A DNA stretch of 64,000 nucleotides from Burkholderiaceae bacterium. GTDB lineage: Bacteria > Pseudomonadota > Gammaproteobacteria > Burkholderiales > Burkholderiaceae_E. The first letter of the stretch is position 1. The number at the start of each line of letters is the position of its first letter. Positions 9,023 to 16,172 of this stretch are shown piece after piece. The DNA lies in assembly GCA_023954135.1 (NCBI GenBank), contig JAMLIN010000011.1, forward strand, positions 43,400 through 107,399. The letters run 5' to 3'. The notes under the pieces were generated by a model. The model was not told where the DNA came from and did not search any database. It worked only from the letters and a program-made list of their open reading frames with translations. The position numbers were made by a program, and so were the translations under genes.

Positions 9023-9388
9023 TCAGACCTCGCCGGCTTCCATCCCGTGCAGCAGGGGAACCAGCTCGTCCGGCACCTCGATCCCGAAACCGAGCAGCGC
9101 CGCCGACAGGGCCTTGCCGTAGTTGTCCAGGCAGAGGCTGCGCGAGACGCCGCCGCCGAGCGCGCCGTGGCAGACGAAATTGATCGCGCCCAAGCCCTCG
9201 ATCGGGTATCGCTCGACCGCGCCGGTGATCGCGCCGCGGTAGAGCTCGCGGACCCGCTCGGCGCTCAGCTGCTCGACCAACAGCGGGTAGAGCTGCGGTT
9301 CGTGGGCGATGACCGCGATGTTGGCGGTGTTGCCCTTGTCGCCCGAACGGGCGTGGGCCAGATGCTGGAGACGGACCTTCATGATCAA
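9023..9388 (-). CDS. AtuA-related protein (AtuA C-terminal ferredoxin-fold domain)
   Basis: 121 aa, opening MIMKVRLQHLAHARSGDKGN, the hallmark of the small domain found at the C-terminus of AtuA-type proteins. Also seen: INFVCHGALGGGVSRSLCLD. In Pseudomonas, AtuA is a single chain with this domain fused behind the DUF1446 part; here it is a separate gene whose ATG overlaps the end of the larger gene by 4 nt (ATGA). Inference: the two chains form one complex in acyclic terpene (citronellol/geraniol-type) or leucine/isovalerate-related acyl-CoA metabolism. The enzymatic step catalysed by AtuA is not settled. Confidence 0.85.
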   Translation of the reverse strand: MIMKVRLQHLAHARSGDKGNTANIAVIAHEPQLYPLLVEQLSAERVRELYRGAITGAVERYPIEGLGAINFVCHGALGGGVSRSLCLDNYGKALSAALLGFGIEVPDELVPLLHGMEAGEV

Positions 9389-10743
9389 CTCTCCAGGTAG
9401 GTGATCGCCGGCTGCACCGCCTCGCGCGGCACCAGCGTTGACCAGACGCCGATCACCTCGCGCACCCGGTCGGCGTGCGGCACCCGCTTGCCGGTGTGGG
9501 CGACGCCCGAAACCGCCATGCCGTCGACCTCGCGGCCGACCTTGTTCGCTTCCTCGCGGGTCCGGGTGCGCGCCGCGACGCGCACCGCGACTTCGTAGGG
9601 CTCGGGCGCATCGGTCGGGGTCGCGTCGCCATGGATCGCGTTCAGCCCGAGGAAGTCGATGCGCAGGTCCTCGGCCTGCAGGCCGACGATCCGGAAACGC
9701 TCCTCGAGGATGCGTTTCGCGAGCCGCGCCCGGCGCAGCGCGCCCGGGCCGGCGTAGAAGAACATGTCCTCGCCGATGAAACCCTCAGCGCAGCCGATCG
9801 AGGCTTTCAGCGTCGGGGTGCGCGGCTTGCCGCCGATGCCCGATACCCGTACCCGGTCGGGGCCGACCTGCTCGATGCGGGCGCCGGTGAAATCCACCAC
9901 CACGTCGGGCGTGATGTAGTTGGCCGGGTCGTGCACCTCGTAGAGCATCTGCTCGATGACCGTGCGCCGGTCGATCGCGCCGCCGGTGCCCGCGAGCTTG
10001 CCGATCACCGCGCTGCCGTCGGGCGCCACCTCGGCGATCGGAAAGCCGAGGTTCCAGGGCTCGGGCACATCCTTGAAGCCTGGGTCCGAGAAGTAGCCGC
10101 CGGTGACCTGCGCACCGCATTCGAGCAGGTGGCCGATGCCGCTGCCCTGGCCGACCAGCGCGTGGTCGAGCGGATCCCAGCCGAACTCGTGGATCATCGG
10201 GGCGACGAAGAGCGAGGGGTCGGCCACGCGCCCGGTGACCACGACCTGCGCGCCGGCGGCGAGCGCCTCGACGATCGGCTCGGCGCCGAGATAGGCCTCG
10301 GCCGAAACCAGGGTGTCGGCGAGCGTCGCGGCCGATGCGCCGTTCTCGAGGATCGGGCCGGCGATCTGCAGCACCCGGTCGGTGATCAGGCTGCCGTCGA
10401 CCGCCGCGATCTTTACCCCGCGATGGCCGAATTCCCGCAGCCAGTGCGCGATGCGCTCGGCCGCGCCCATCGGGTTGATCCAGCCCTGGTTGCTGACGAT
10501 GCGGGTGCCATGACGCATGCAGCCCGGCAGCACCGCGCGCATGCGGTCGTCGAGCCAGGTGTCGTAACCGGGGAAGGTGGGGTCGCGCCGGGCGCGCACC
10601 TGGGCGGCCGAGACCGTGGCCTCGGCCATGGTCTCGAAGCAGAGGTAGTCGAGCTTGCCGTGCTCGGCGCTGGCGGCGGCCGGCTCGATCCGGTCGCCCC
10701 ACCAGGCGGAGCCGGCGCCGATGCGAATGGTCTTCTTTCTCAT
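9385..10743 (-). CDS. atuA: Acyclic terpene utilization protein AtuA family (DUF1446)
   Basis: 452 aa DUF1446 protein. Seen: the N-terminal GAGSAWWGDRIEPA, CMRHGTRIVSNQGWINPMGA, VVTGRVADPSLFVAPMIHEF and HLLECGAQVTGGYFSDPG, which are characteristic of the family. Known: atuA belongs to the acyclic terpene utilisation cluster of Pseudomonas, but its precise reaction is unknown. The C-terminal ferredoxin-like domain is encoded by the next gene, overlapping by 4 nt, so length is short of a full fused AtuA for that reason only. Divergent from mqsRA. No geranyl-CoA carboxylase genes accompany it here, so the substrate may be another branched acyl-CoA. Confidence 0.88.
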   Translation of the reverse strand: MRKKTIRIGAGSAWWGDRIEPAAASAEHGKLDYLCFETMAEATVSAAQVRARRDPTFPGYDTWLDDRMRAVLPGCMRHGTRIVSNQGWINPMGAAERIAHWLREFGHRGVKIAAVDGSLITDRVLQIAGPILENGASAATLADTLVSAEAYLGAEPIVEALAAGAQVVVTGRVADPSLFVAPMIHEFGWDPLDHALVGQGSGIGHLLECGAQVTGGYFSDPGFKDVPEPWNLGFPIAEVAPDGSAVIGKLAGTGGAIDRRTVIEQMLYEVHDPANYITPDVVVDFTGARIEQVGPDRVRVSGIGGKPRTPTLKASIGCAEGFIGEDMFFYAGPGALRRARLAKRILEERFRIVGLQAEDLRIDFLGLNAIHGDATPTDAPEPYEVAVRVAARTRTREEANKVGREVDGMAVSGVAHTGKRVPHADRVREVIGVWSTLVPREAVQPAITYLES

Positions 10744-10848
10744 TTCATCGCGGTTTCAGCACCGAGTTTCGTGGGACTACGTCTCAAGGTCGATACAGCA
10801 AGTTCATGGGCGAGATCAACATATCAGACTGCCTGCGAAGGAGGTGCC

Positions 10849-10890
10849 ATGGTAGTTAACCAATTTGCCAAATTAAACCTAGTAGGTTAA
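10849..10890 (+). CDS. Possible 13-residue leader peptide upstream of mqsR
   Basis: A very short frame, MVVNQFAKLNLVG and stop, sits behind an excellent Shine-Dalgarno (AAGGAGGT at 10838-10845). Its stop (10888-10890) lies five bases before the GTG start of mqsR and overlaps the MqsA-type operator. Inference: translation may be coupled by reinitiation to mqsR, which otherwise has only the weak AGGT of the operator arm as a ribosome site. Whether it is translated is unknown. Confidence 0.4.
   Translation: MVVNQFAKLNLVG
10876..10888. promoter_or_regulatory. MqsA-type operator palindrome
   Basis: AACCT-AGT-AGGTT matches the known MqsA recognition pattern (AACCT, 2-4 nt spacer, AGGTT). Binding of the antitoxin or the MqsRA complex here would repress the operon. 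The right arm AGGTT also lies 7 nt before the mqsR GTG and is the only Shine-Dalgarno-like sequence available to it, so operator and ribosome site coincide. The match is direct; binding in this organism is inference. Confidence 0.8.
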
Positions 10891-10895
10891 TCTTC

Positions 10896-11192
10896 GTGGA
10901 GAAAGGAACGCCGCATTGCAAGCTGGCGATCGTCAAGGCGCTGATCGATGCAGGGCAGGTCCGGGCGACCTTCTCGGCCCTGGCCGGCAGTGCTGCGTTG
11001 GGCCTGGATTTCGACGGGATGCTGGACGTGATCATGACCTTGAAGCCCCAGGACTTCCACAAGAGCATGACCACGCATGCCGACCACCGCATTTGGCAGG
11101 ACGTGTATCGCCCCGATACTGCCGTGGGCGAGGTCTATCTGAAACTCACGGTGATCGACGGTGTACTCATCGTGTCCTTCAAGGAATCATGA
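10896..11192 (+). CDS. mqsR: MqsR toxin, RelE-fold mRNA interferase
   Basis: 98 aa, the normal length of MqsR, a ribosome-independent endoribonuclease cutting mRNA at GCU/GCA. Seen: opening MEKGTPHCKLAIVKALIDAG and the strongly conserved block DFHKSMTTHADHRIWQDVYR, then VYLKLTVIDGVLIVSFKES. The sequence lines up along its whole length with the E. coli toxin from memory. Start is GTG at 10896. The 3' end overlaps the antitoxin start (ATGA). As in E. coli, the toxin precedes the antitoxin, contrary to most type II pairs. No frameshift or missing segment is visible, so it is probably active. Confidence 0.96.
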   Translation: MEKGTPHCKLAIVKALIDAGQVRATFSALAGSAALGLDFDGMLDVIMTLKPQDFHKSMTTHADHRIWQDVYRPDTAVGEVYLKLTVIDGVLIVSFKES

Positions 11193-11596
11193 ACATGCGA
11201 TGCCCCATCTGCGCTGCGGCCGAGCTGACGCATGACACCCGCGACCTGCCTTATACCTACAAGGGCGAGACGACCGCCATCCCGGCCGTGGCCGGGGATT
11301 ACTGTCCGGCCTGTGGTGAAAACGTGCTCGATGCCGCCGAATCGGCGCGCGTGAGCGCGGCGATGCTGGCTTTCAATCGTCAGGTGAATGCCAGCATCGT
11401 CGATCCCGGCTTCATCGTGAGGGTCCGAAAGAAGCTGGCGCTGGACCAGCGGGAAGCGGCCGAGATCTTCGGGGGCGGAGTCAATGCGTTCTCCCGGTAC
11501 GAGAACGGCAAGACCAGGCCGCCGCTGGCGCTGGTGAAACTGCTCAAGGTGCTGGATCGCCACCCGGAACTGCTGGACGAGATCCGGGTCGCGTAG
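11189..11596 (+). CDS. mqsA: MqsA antitoxin (Zn-finger plus Xre-type HTH)
   Basis: 135 aa. The N-terminal toxin-binding zinc domain is seen as MRCPICAAAELT and later DYCPACGENVLDAAES (two CxxC pairs). The C-terminal HTH (about residues 70-130) is seen in VRKKLALDQREAAEIFGGGV and NAFSRYENGKTRPPLALVKL. It neutralises MqsR and represses the operon at the palindrome upstream. The start at 11189 overlaps the mqsR stop; a second in-frame ATG at 11195 is possible. Length and domain order are those of the family. A tandem promoter specific to the antitoxin cannot be excluded. Confidence 0.96.
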   Translation: MNMRCPICAAAELTHDTRDLPYTYKGETTAIPAVAGDYCPACGENVLDAAESARVSAAMLAFNRQVNASIVDPGFIVRVRKKLALDQREAAEIFGGGVNAFSRYENGKTRPPLALVKLLKVLDRHPELLDEIRVA

Positions 11597-11621
11597 CCGT
11601 CGGTCTGGCGCAGGCCGGTCT

Positions 11622-13724
11622 TCATGTGGCCGTCTCGCCGTTCGCCCGCTCGACGAGCGCGTCGACGATCACCGCGCCCCCGCCGGCGGCCCCGACGATC
11701 ACCGGATTGATGTCGAGCGAGGCGATGCGGCCATCGGCGTCGCGGATCAACCGGCCGACGGCGACGGCGATCTCCGCAAGCGCCGCCATGTCCCAGGCGG
11801 GTTCGCCGCGCACGCCGGCATAGAGCGGCGCGATCCGCAGCCGAGCGAGCGCGGCGAGCACTTCGGCGACATCGAAGGGCGGCACCAGCACCACCACGTC
11901 GCCGAGCGCCTCGACGTTGCGCCCGCCGTCGCCGACCAGCACCACCGGACCGAAGACCGGGTCGACGCGGGCCCCGACCATGAACTCGTGCAGGCCGCGG
12001 CGCATCGCGGCGACGACCACGCCGTCGCGCCTCGCGCCCATCGCGGCGAGCTTGTCCCACTGCTGCGCGAAGGCGGCCTCGGCGCCGGCCGCGTCGGTGA
12101 TGCCCAGCGCAACCAGGCCATGCTCGGATTTGTGCGGCACATCGACCGAGCAGGCCTTGACCACCACCGGCGCCCCGATCGCGGTGAAGGCGGCGCGGGC
12201 CTCGGCCGCATCGCGGCACAGGCGATGGTCGACCACCGGCAGGCCGCGCCCGGCGAGCAGGGCGAGGCTGGCCGCCTCGTCGAGGAAACGTCCGTCGCCG
12301 GCGGGCAGATCGACCGGAGCCGGTGCCGGCCATGTGGGGTGCGGCGCGCGCATCAGCGCCGCATGGTCGGCCACCTGGGCGAGCGCGCCCAGGGCGTCGA
12401 CGCCATGGTCGAACACCGCCACGCCGGCCTCGCGGAACACCCGCGCGATCTCGGGCTGCCAGGCCGCCACCGCGACCGGCTTGCCGGTCTTCGCGGCGAA
12501 GGCGGCGGTATCACGTGCGAAGGCCTCCACATCGTAGCCGGCACCCGAGACCGGGATGTCGATGAAGAAGAGGTCGGCGGCCGGATCCTCGGCGAGCACC
12601 GGCAGGATGTCGCTGAACAGGCCGCTGTTCGAGAGCAGCGCCGCGGTGATGTCGATCGGATTGGCGGTGCTCGCGAAGCCCGGCAGCTTCGCGGCGACCG
12701 CGGCCCGGGTCTGCGGCGCGAGATCGGCCAGTGGCAGTCCGAGCGATTCGGATTCGTCGGCGGCCATCACGCAGCTCGCGCCCGAGTTGCTGATCACGAC
12801 GAGGCGCCGGCCAGCCGGGCGCCAGCCGTGCAGGTAGGCGTCGGCCGCGCGGGCAAGGGTGTTCTGGTCACGCACGCGGTAGATACCGTGGTGGCGCAGG
12901 AACGCATCGACGACCCTGTCCTCGTTGGCGAGCGCGCCGGTATGCGACGAAGCGGCGCGCTGCCCGCTCGCCGAGCGGCCGGCCTTGAGCGCCACGATCG
13001 GCAGGTCGCGCTCGCGGGCGACCGCCGCGGCGCGCGCGAGCAGCGCCGGGTCGGCGATCGATTCGAGGTACATCAGCAGCAGCCGGACATCGGGGTCGTG
13101 GACCGCCGCCCAGGCGATGTCCGAGACGGTGACGTCGGCCTCGTTGCCGGTGGCGTGGACGTGGCGCACGCCGATGCCGCGGCCGCGCACCAGGCCGTAG
13201 ATCACCTGGCTCATGCCGCCGCTCTGGCTGGCGATCGCGACCGGGCCGTCCTGCGGCGGGATCTCGGTGAAGAGTGTCGAGAAGTTCGCGATCGCTCCGC
13301 TGCCGAAGTTGGCGATCCCCTGGGTGTTCGGCCCGACGATGCGCATGCCGTGGGCGCGCGCGTCGGCCACCATGCGGTCCTGCACCGCCCGGCCCTCGGG
13401 GCCGATCTCGCCGAAACCCGAGGCGATCACCACCGCCACCTTGACCCCGGCGCGGGCGCACTCGGCCACCGCGGCGACCGCTGCATCGCCGGCGACGGCC
13501 ACGATCGCGACCTCCGGCACCCGGGGCAGCTCGGCGAAGGACGGATAGGCCGGCACGCCCTGGATGGCCGGACGCTTCGGGTTGATCGGCAGGATCTCGC
13601 CGCGATAGCCGTGGCGCAGCATGTAGTGGATCGGCCGGCCGCCGATCTTGTTCGGATCGTCGGAGGCGCCGATGATCGCGATCGATCCGGGATCGAAGGC
13701 GTGCTTGAGCAGGTCGGTGGTCAT
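11622..13724 (-). CDS. ADP-forming acetate/acyl-CoA synthetase, fused alpha-beta
   Basis: 700 aa enzyme that interconverts acyl-CoA + ADP + Pi with acid + CoA + ATP. Domain order: CoA-binding Rossmann domain (about 5-140, with IIGASDDPNKIGGRPIHYML), succinyl-CoA ligase-like domain (140-300) carrying the phospho-His motif SSHTGALANED (His near 261), a linker ligase domain, and an ATP-grasp domain from about 480 (APVVVKACSVDVPHKSEHGL). ATG at 13724 follows GGAGGAG; the frame is open farther upstream into the DUF35 gene, but that extension is Arg-rich and out of family. Last gene of the ligase-iclR-thiolase-DUF35 operon. It could recover ATP from the acyl-CoA released by the pathway, or activate an acid. 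Substrate unknown. Confidence 0.9.
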   Translation of the reverse strand: MTTDLLKHAFDPGSIAIIGASDDPNKIGGRPIHYMLRHGYRGEILPINPKRPAIQGVPAYPSFAELPRVPEVAIVAVAGDAAVAAVAECARAGVKVAVVIASGFGEIGPEGRAVQDRMVADARAHGMRIVGPNTQGIANFGSGAIANFSTLFTEIPPQDGPVAIASQSGGMSQVIYGLVRGRGIGVRHVHATGNEADVTVSDIAWAAVHDPDVRLLLMYLESIADPALLARAAAVARERDLPIVALKAGRSASGQRAASSHTGALANEDRVVDAFLRHHGIYRVRDQNTLARAADAYLHGWRPAGRRLVVISNSGASCVMAADESESLGLPLADLAPQTRAAVAAKLPGFASTANPIDITAALLSNSGLFSDILPVLAEDPAADLFFIDIPVSGAGYDVEAFARDTAAFAAKTGKPVAVAAWQPEIARVFREAGVAVFDHGVDALGALAQVADHAALMRAPHPTWPAPAPVDLPAGDGRFLDEAASLALLAGRGLPVVDHRLCRDAAEARAAFTAIGAPVVVKACSVDVPHKSEHGLVALGITDAAGAEAAFAQQWDKLAAMGARRDGVVVAAMRRGLHEFMVGARVDPVFGPVVLVGDGGRNVEALGDVVVLVPPFDVAEVLAALARLRIAPLYAGVRGEPAWDMAALAEIAVAVGRLIRDADGRIASLDINPVIVGAAGGGAVIVDALVERANGETAT

Positions 13725-13741
13725 GGGGTCTCCTCCCCGGT

Positions 13742-14113
13742 TCAGGTGTCGTCGCTCGCCGGCGCGAAGCGCAGCAACGGGCGGCCGTCGAATTCGAAGA
13801 AGCCGGCTGCGACGCGGTCGCCGATCGCGATGCCCGGCGTGGCATGGCCCATCACCCGGCAGCCCTCGTCGAGGGTGACGATAACGATGGTGTAGGGCGC
13901 CAGCGCCCGATACGCCTGCGAGGGCGCGCGCATGACCACGGTGCTCGAGTAGACGGTGCCCATGCCGGCGGCGCGGCGCCATTCGAGCGTCGTGGCGCCG
14001 CAGCGCGAGCAGGCGTGGCGGGCGAGCGTCTGGGCATGGCCGCAGCCCGTGCAGGCCTGGTAGCGGACCTCGCGCCTGGCGAGGCCCTCGACGAAGGGAG
14101 CGGCGGCACTCAT
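13742..14113 (-). CDS. Zn-ribbon/OB-fold protein (DUF35), partner of thiolase-like protein
   Basis: 123 aa with a rubredoxin-like zinc ribbon (CTGCGHAQTLARHACSRCG: two CxxC pairs) followed by an OB-fold (about 45-120, including APYTIVIVTLDEG). Known: DUF35 proteins bind acyl-CoA and pair with thiolase-like proteins, as in actinobacterial steroid side-chain retro-aldolases (Ltp2 with a ChsH2 DUF35 domain). Its ATG overlaps the end of the thiolase-like gene by 4 nt, which supports a stoichiometric complex. Inference: positions the acyl-CoA in the joint active site. Confidence 0.88.
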   Translation of the reverse strand: MSAAAPFVEGLARREVRYQACTGCGHAQTLARHACSRCGATTLEWRRAAGMGTVYSSTVVMRAPSQAYRALAPYTIVIVTLDEGCRVMGHATPGIAIGDRVAAGFFEFDGRPLLRFAPASDDT

Positions 14114-15255
14114 GTGTCCTCCCTGGCGAGTAGCAGGCTGACGTGCGAGGACATCACGCCGCCGTCGGCATGCACGAAGGCGCGCCGGCGGCCGGGCAGC
14201 TGCCGGTCGCCGGCGCGTCCCGCGAGCTGCCGGAAGGCTTCCACCGCATGCGCCATGCCGCCGGCCACCCCGCAGTGGCCGAAGGAGAGCAGGCCGCCAT
14301 GGGTGTTGAGCGGCAGCGGACCGTCGAGCGAATAGTCGCCATCGCGCAGCCGCCGGGCCGAGCCGCCGCGCGGCGCGAAGCCGGTCTCCTCGAGGAGGAT
14401 CGCCAGGGTGATCGTGAACGAATCGTAGATCTCGAGGAGATCGACCGTGTCCGGTCCGCAGCCGGCTTCGGCGAAGGCTCGCCGGGCCGCATCGCGGGCA
14501 CCGTAGTTGGTGGTGTCCTCGATCGCGCTCAGGTGCTGGTGGCGATGCCCCTGGCCGGCGCCGCGAATCGCCACCGCCGCATCGGGCGCCGGTGTCGCGC
14601 TGACCACGAGCGCCATCGCGCCGTCCGAGATCGGGCAGCAGTCGAGCAGCTTCAGGGGGCTCGCGATCGGTTTCGATGCGAGCACGTCCCCGATCGTGAT
14701 CGGCTCGCGCAGGTGGGCATCGGGATGGCGCATCGCATGGCTGCGCATCAGTACCGCGAACTCCGCGAGGTCGGTCTCGGTGAGGCCGGTCTCATGCATG
14801 TAGCGCGCGGCGAGCAGGGCGTAGTAGGCCGGCACCGAGGCGCCGTAGGGCACTTCGAAATCGGCGTCGCCGACCTGCGCCAGGGTCTGGATGGAGCTGT
14901 CGCGCGTCTGGCCTGTGGCGCGGTTCTCGCCGGCGACGACCAGCACGTTCTCGCAGCGCCGGCTGCGCACGAGCTCGCGCGCGAGCATCAGCATGGCGCC
15001 GCCGGTGGCGCCGCCGAGCTGCATCGCGTGCGCATAGGCGGGGCGGATGCCGGCGCGTTCGCAGAACAGGGTCGAGAGCATCAGGTGCGGCGTGGTCGTG
15101 GCGTAGCCGCAGAGCACGCCGTCGATCGCCGAGCGCGGCCGGGCGGCGTCCTCGAGCGCGGCGCCGGCCGCGGCCGCCATCAGGTCGAGCGCGTCCCGGC
15201 CTTCGAGGCGCCCGAAGGGCGTGTTGCCGACGCCGGCGATCCAGGCGGGGCGCAT
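14110..15255 (-). CDS. Thiolase-like protein lacking the nucleophilic Cys (possible retro-aldolase)
   Basis: 381 aa thiolase fold. Seen: opening MRPAWIAGVGNTPFGRLEGR and the C-terminal active-site loop NTHGGLLSFGHCGVAGG. At the position where thiolases carry the nucleophilic Cys, this protein reads HAMQLGGATGGAMLML, with no Cys. Known: Ltp2-type homologues without that Cys act as retro-aldolases together with a DUF35 partner in steroid side-chain cleavage. The DUF35 gene follows with a 4-nt overlap, and the IclR gene before it shares one base (TGATG). Inference: C-C cleavage of a beta-hydroxyacyl-CoA with a tertiary or ring alcohol. A lipid-transfer/acetyl-CoA acetyltransferase annotation is the conservative alternative. 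Confidence 0.85.
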   Translation of the reverse strand: MRPAWIAGVGNTPFGRLEGRDALDLMAAAAGAALEDAARPRSAIDGVLCGYATTTPHLMLSTLFCERAGIRPAYAHAMQLGGATGGAMLMLARELVRSRRCENVLVVAGENRATGQTRDSSIQTLAQVGDADFEVPYGASVPAYYALLAARYMHETGLTETDLAEFAVLMRSHAMRHPDAHLREPITIGDVLASKPIASPLKLLDCCPISDGAMALVVSATPAPDAAVAIRGAGQGHRHQHLSAIEDTTNYGARDAARRAFAEAGCGPDTVDLLEIYDSFTITLAILLEETGFAPRGGSARRLRDGDYSLDGPLPLNTHGGLLSFGHCGVAGGMAHAVEAFRQLAGRAGDRQLPGRRRAFVHADGGVMSSHVSLLLAREDT

Positions 15256-16061
15256 CAGCTGCGGGCCTCGCGGAGCATGCCGCCGGCGCTGCTCGAGCAG
15301 GCCTGGGCCTCGCGCAGGAGCGCCTCGGCGAGCTCCGTCTCGCGCGAGAGGATCCTCTCGGTGAGCGCCGCGATGCTGATCGCCGCAACCGGGCGCTGGT
15401 CGCTGCCGAGGATCGGCACGGCGATGCCGCCCATGCGGTCGACGACGAGGTCGACCATCAGTGCGTAGCCGCGCCGGCGCGAGTCTTCGATGTGGCGCTC
15501 GAGCACCTGCCGGTCGATCCCGGGATAGCGCTCGAGCTTCTGCATGATGGCCGGAAACGCGGCTTCGATCTCGGCATCGCGCATCCAGGCGAGCAGGGCG
15601 AGGCTGCCGGCGCCGGCGCCGAGCGGACGGCGACTGCCGATCTCGAGATAGTTCGCGCGGATCGGGAAGCTGCCCAGCTCGAGGTCGACGCAGACCGACT
15701 CGGCGCCGCGCGGGATCGACAGGATGGTGCTGTCGAGGAAGGCACTGGCGAGCCGGATCAGGGCCGGGCGCAATATCGGCCGGGGATCGAAACGGGCGGC
15801 GGCGGCAGCGCCGAGCACGAAGGTCTCGGTGCCGAGGGTGTAGCGCTTGGTCTGCGGGTCGCGCAGGACGAAGCCCTCGCGCACCAGGACGTCGAGCAGC
15901 CGCAGGGTGGTCGCCTTGTCCTGGCCGGAGGCGGTGGCGATGTCGGTCAGGCGGGCATTGCGGGCATCGGACATCACGCGCAGGATGCGGCAGGCCTTCT
16001 GCACCGAGGAGCTCGGCGCTGCTGCAGGCGGAGCTGCCCGGCGGGCGACGGTGGACTTCAC
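15255..16061 (-). CDS. IclR-family transcriptional regulator
   Basis: 268 aa if it starts at GTG 16061. Winged HTH in the first third (SSVQKACRILRVMSDARNAR, then LTDIATASGQDKATTLRLLD) and a GAF-like effector-binding domain beyond (LGTETFVLGAAAAARF to the end). The frame extends to an ATG at 16148, but that would place a 25-bp palindrome and operator-like repeats inside the coding region, so I prefer the GTG, which sits behind GGAGACATCGCAGAG. The gene lies inside the ligase-thiolase-DUF35 operon and probably controls it and the divergent Liv importer. Effector is likely the acid substrate or its CoA ester (inference). Confidence 0.85.
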   Translation of the reverse strand: MKSTVARRAAPPAAAPSSSVQKACRILRVMSDARNARLTDIATASGQDKATTLRLLDVLVREGFVLRDPQTKRYTLGTETFVLGAAAAARFDPRPILRPALIRLASAFLDSTILSIPRGAESVCVDLELGSFPIRANYLEIGSRRPLGAGAGSLALLAWMRDAEIEAAFPAIMQKLERYPGIDRQVLERHIEDSRRRGYALMVDLVVDRMGGIAVPILGSDQRPVAAISIAALTERILSRETELAEALLREAQACSSSAGGMLREARS

Positions 16062-16077
16062 CTCTGCGATGTCTCCG

Positions 16078-16110
16078 GTTTCATTCGATGAATTTCTTGT
16101 GAATTCATCG
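16078..16110. promoter_or_regulatory. Palindrome and repeat motif upstream of iclR
   Basis: CGATGAATT (16086-16094) and AATTCATCG (16102-16110) form a perfect 9-bp inverted repeat with a 7-nt spacer. Overlapping it, GTTTCATTCGATGAATTTC (16078-16096) matches the sequence at 17908 in 14 of 19 positions. The location just upstream of the iclR GTG suggests an autoregulatory IclR operator and possibly an internal promoter. Inference; no binding data. Confidence 0.55.
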
Positions 16111-16151
16111 TAGTCGGCCGGTCGATTCGGCGTCAATCGTGGGGGCATGGA

Positions 16152-16172
16152 TTTTCATCCAACAAAAATTTC
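16152..16172. promoter_or_regulatory. Second copy of the candidate IclR motif
   Basis: TTTTCATCCAACAAAAATT at 16152-16170, running over the last bases of the acyl-CoA ligase gene, matches the motif at 17908 in about 14 of 19 positions (shared core TTTCATnnAACAAAA). It lies between ligase and regulator. Weak on its own; it gains weight because the same motif occurs at both ends of the ligase gene. Confidence 0.35.
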
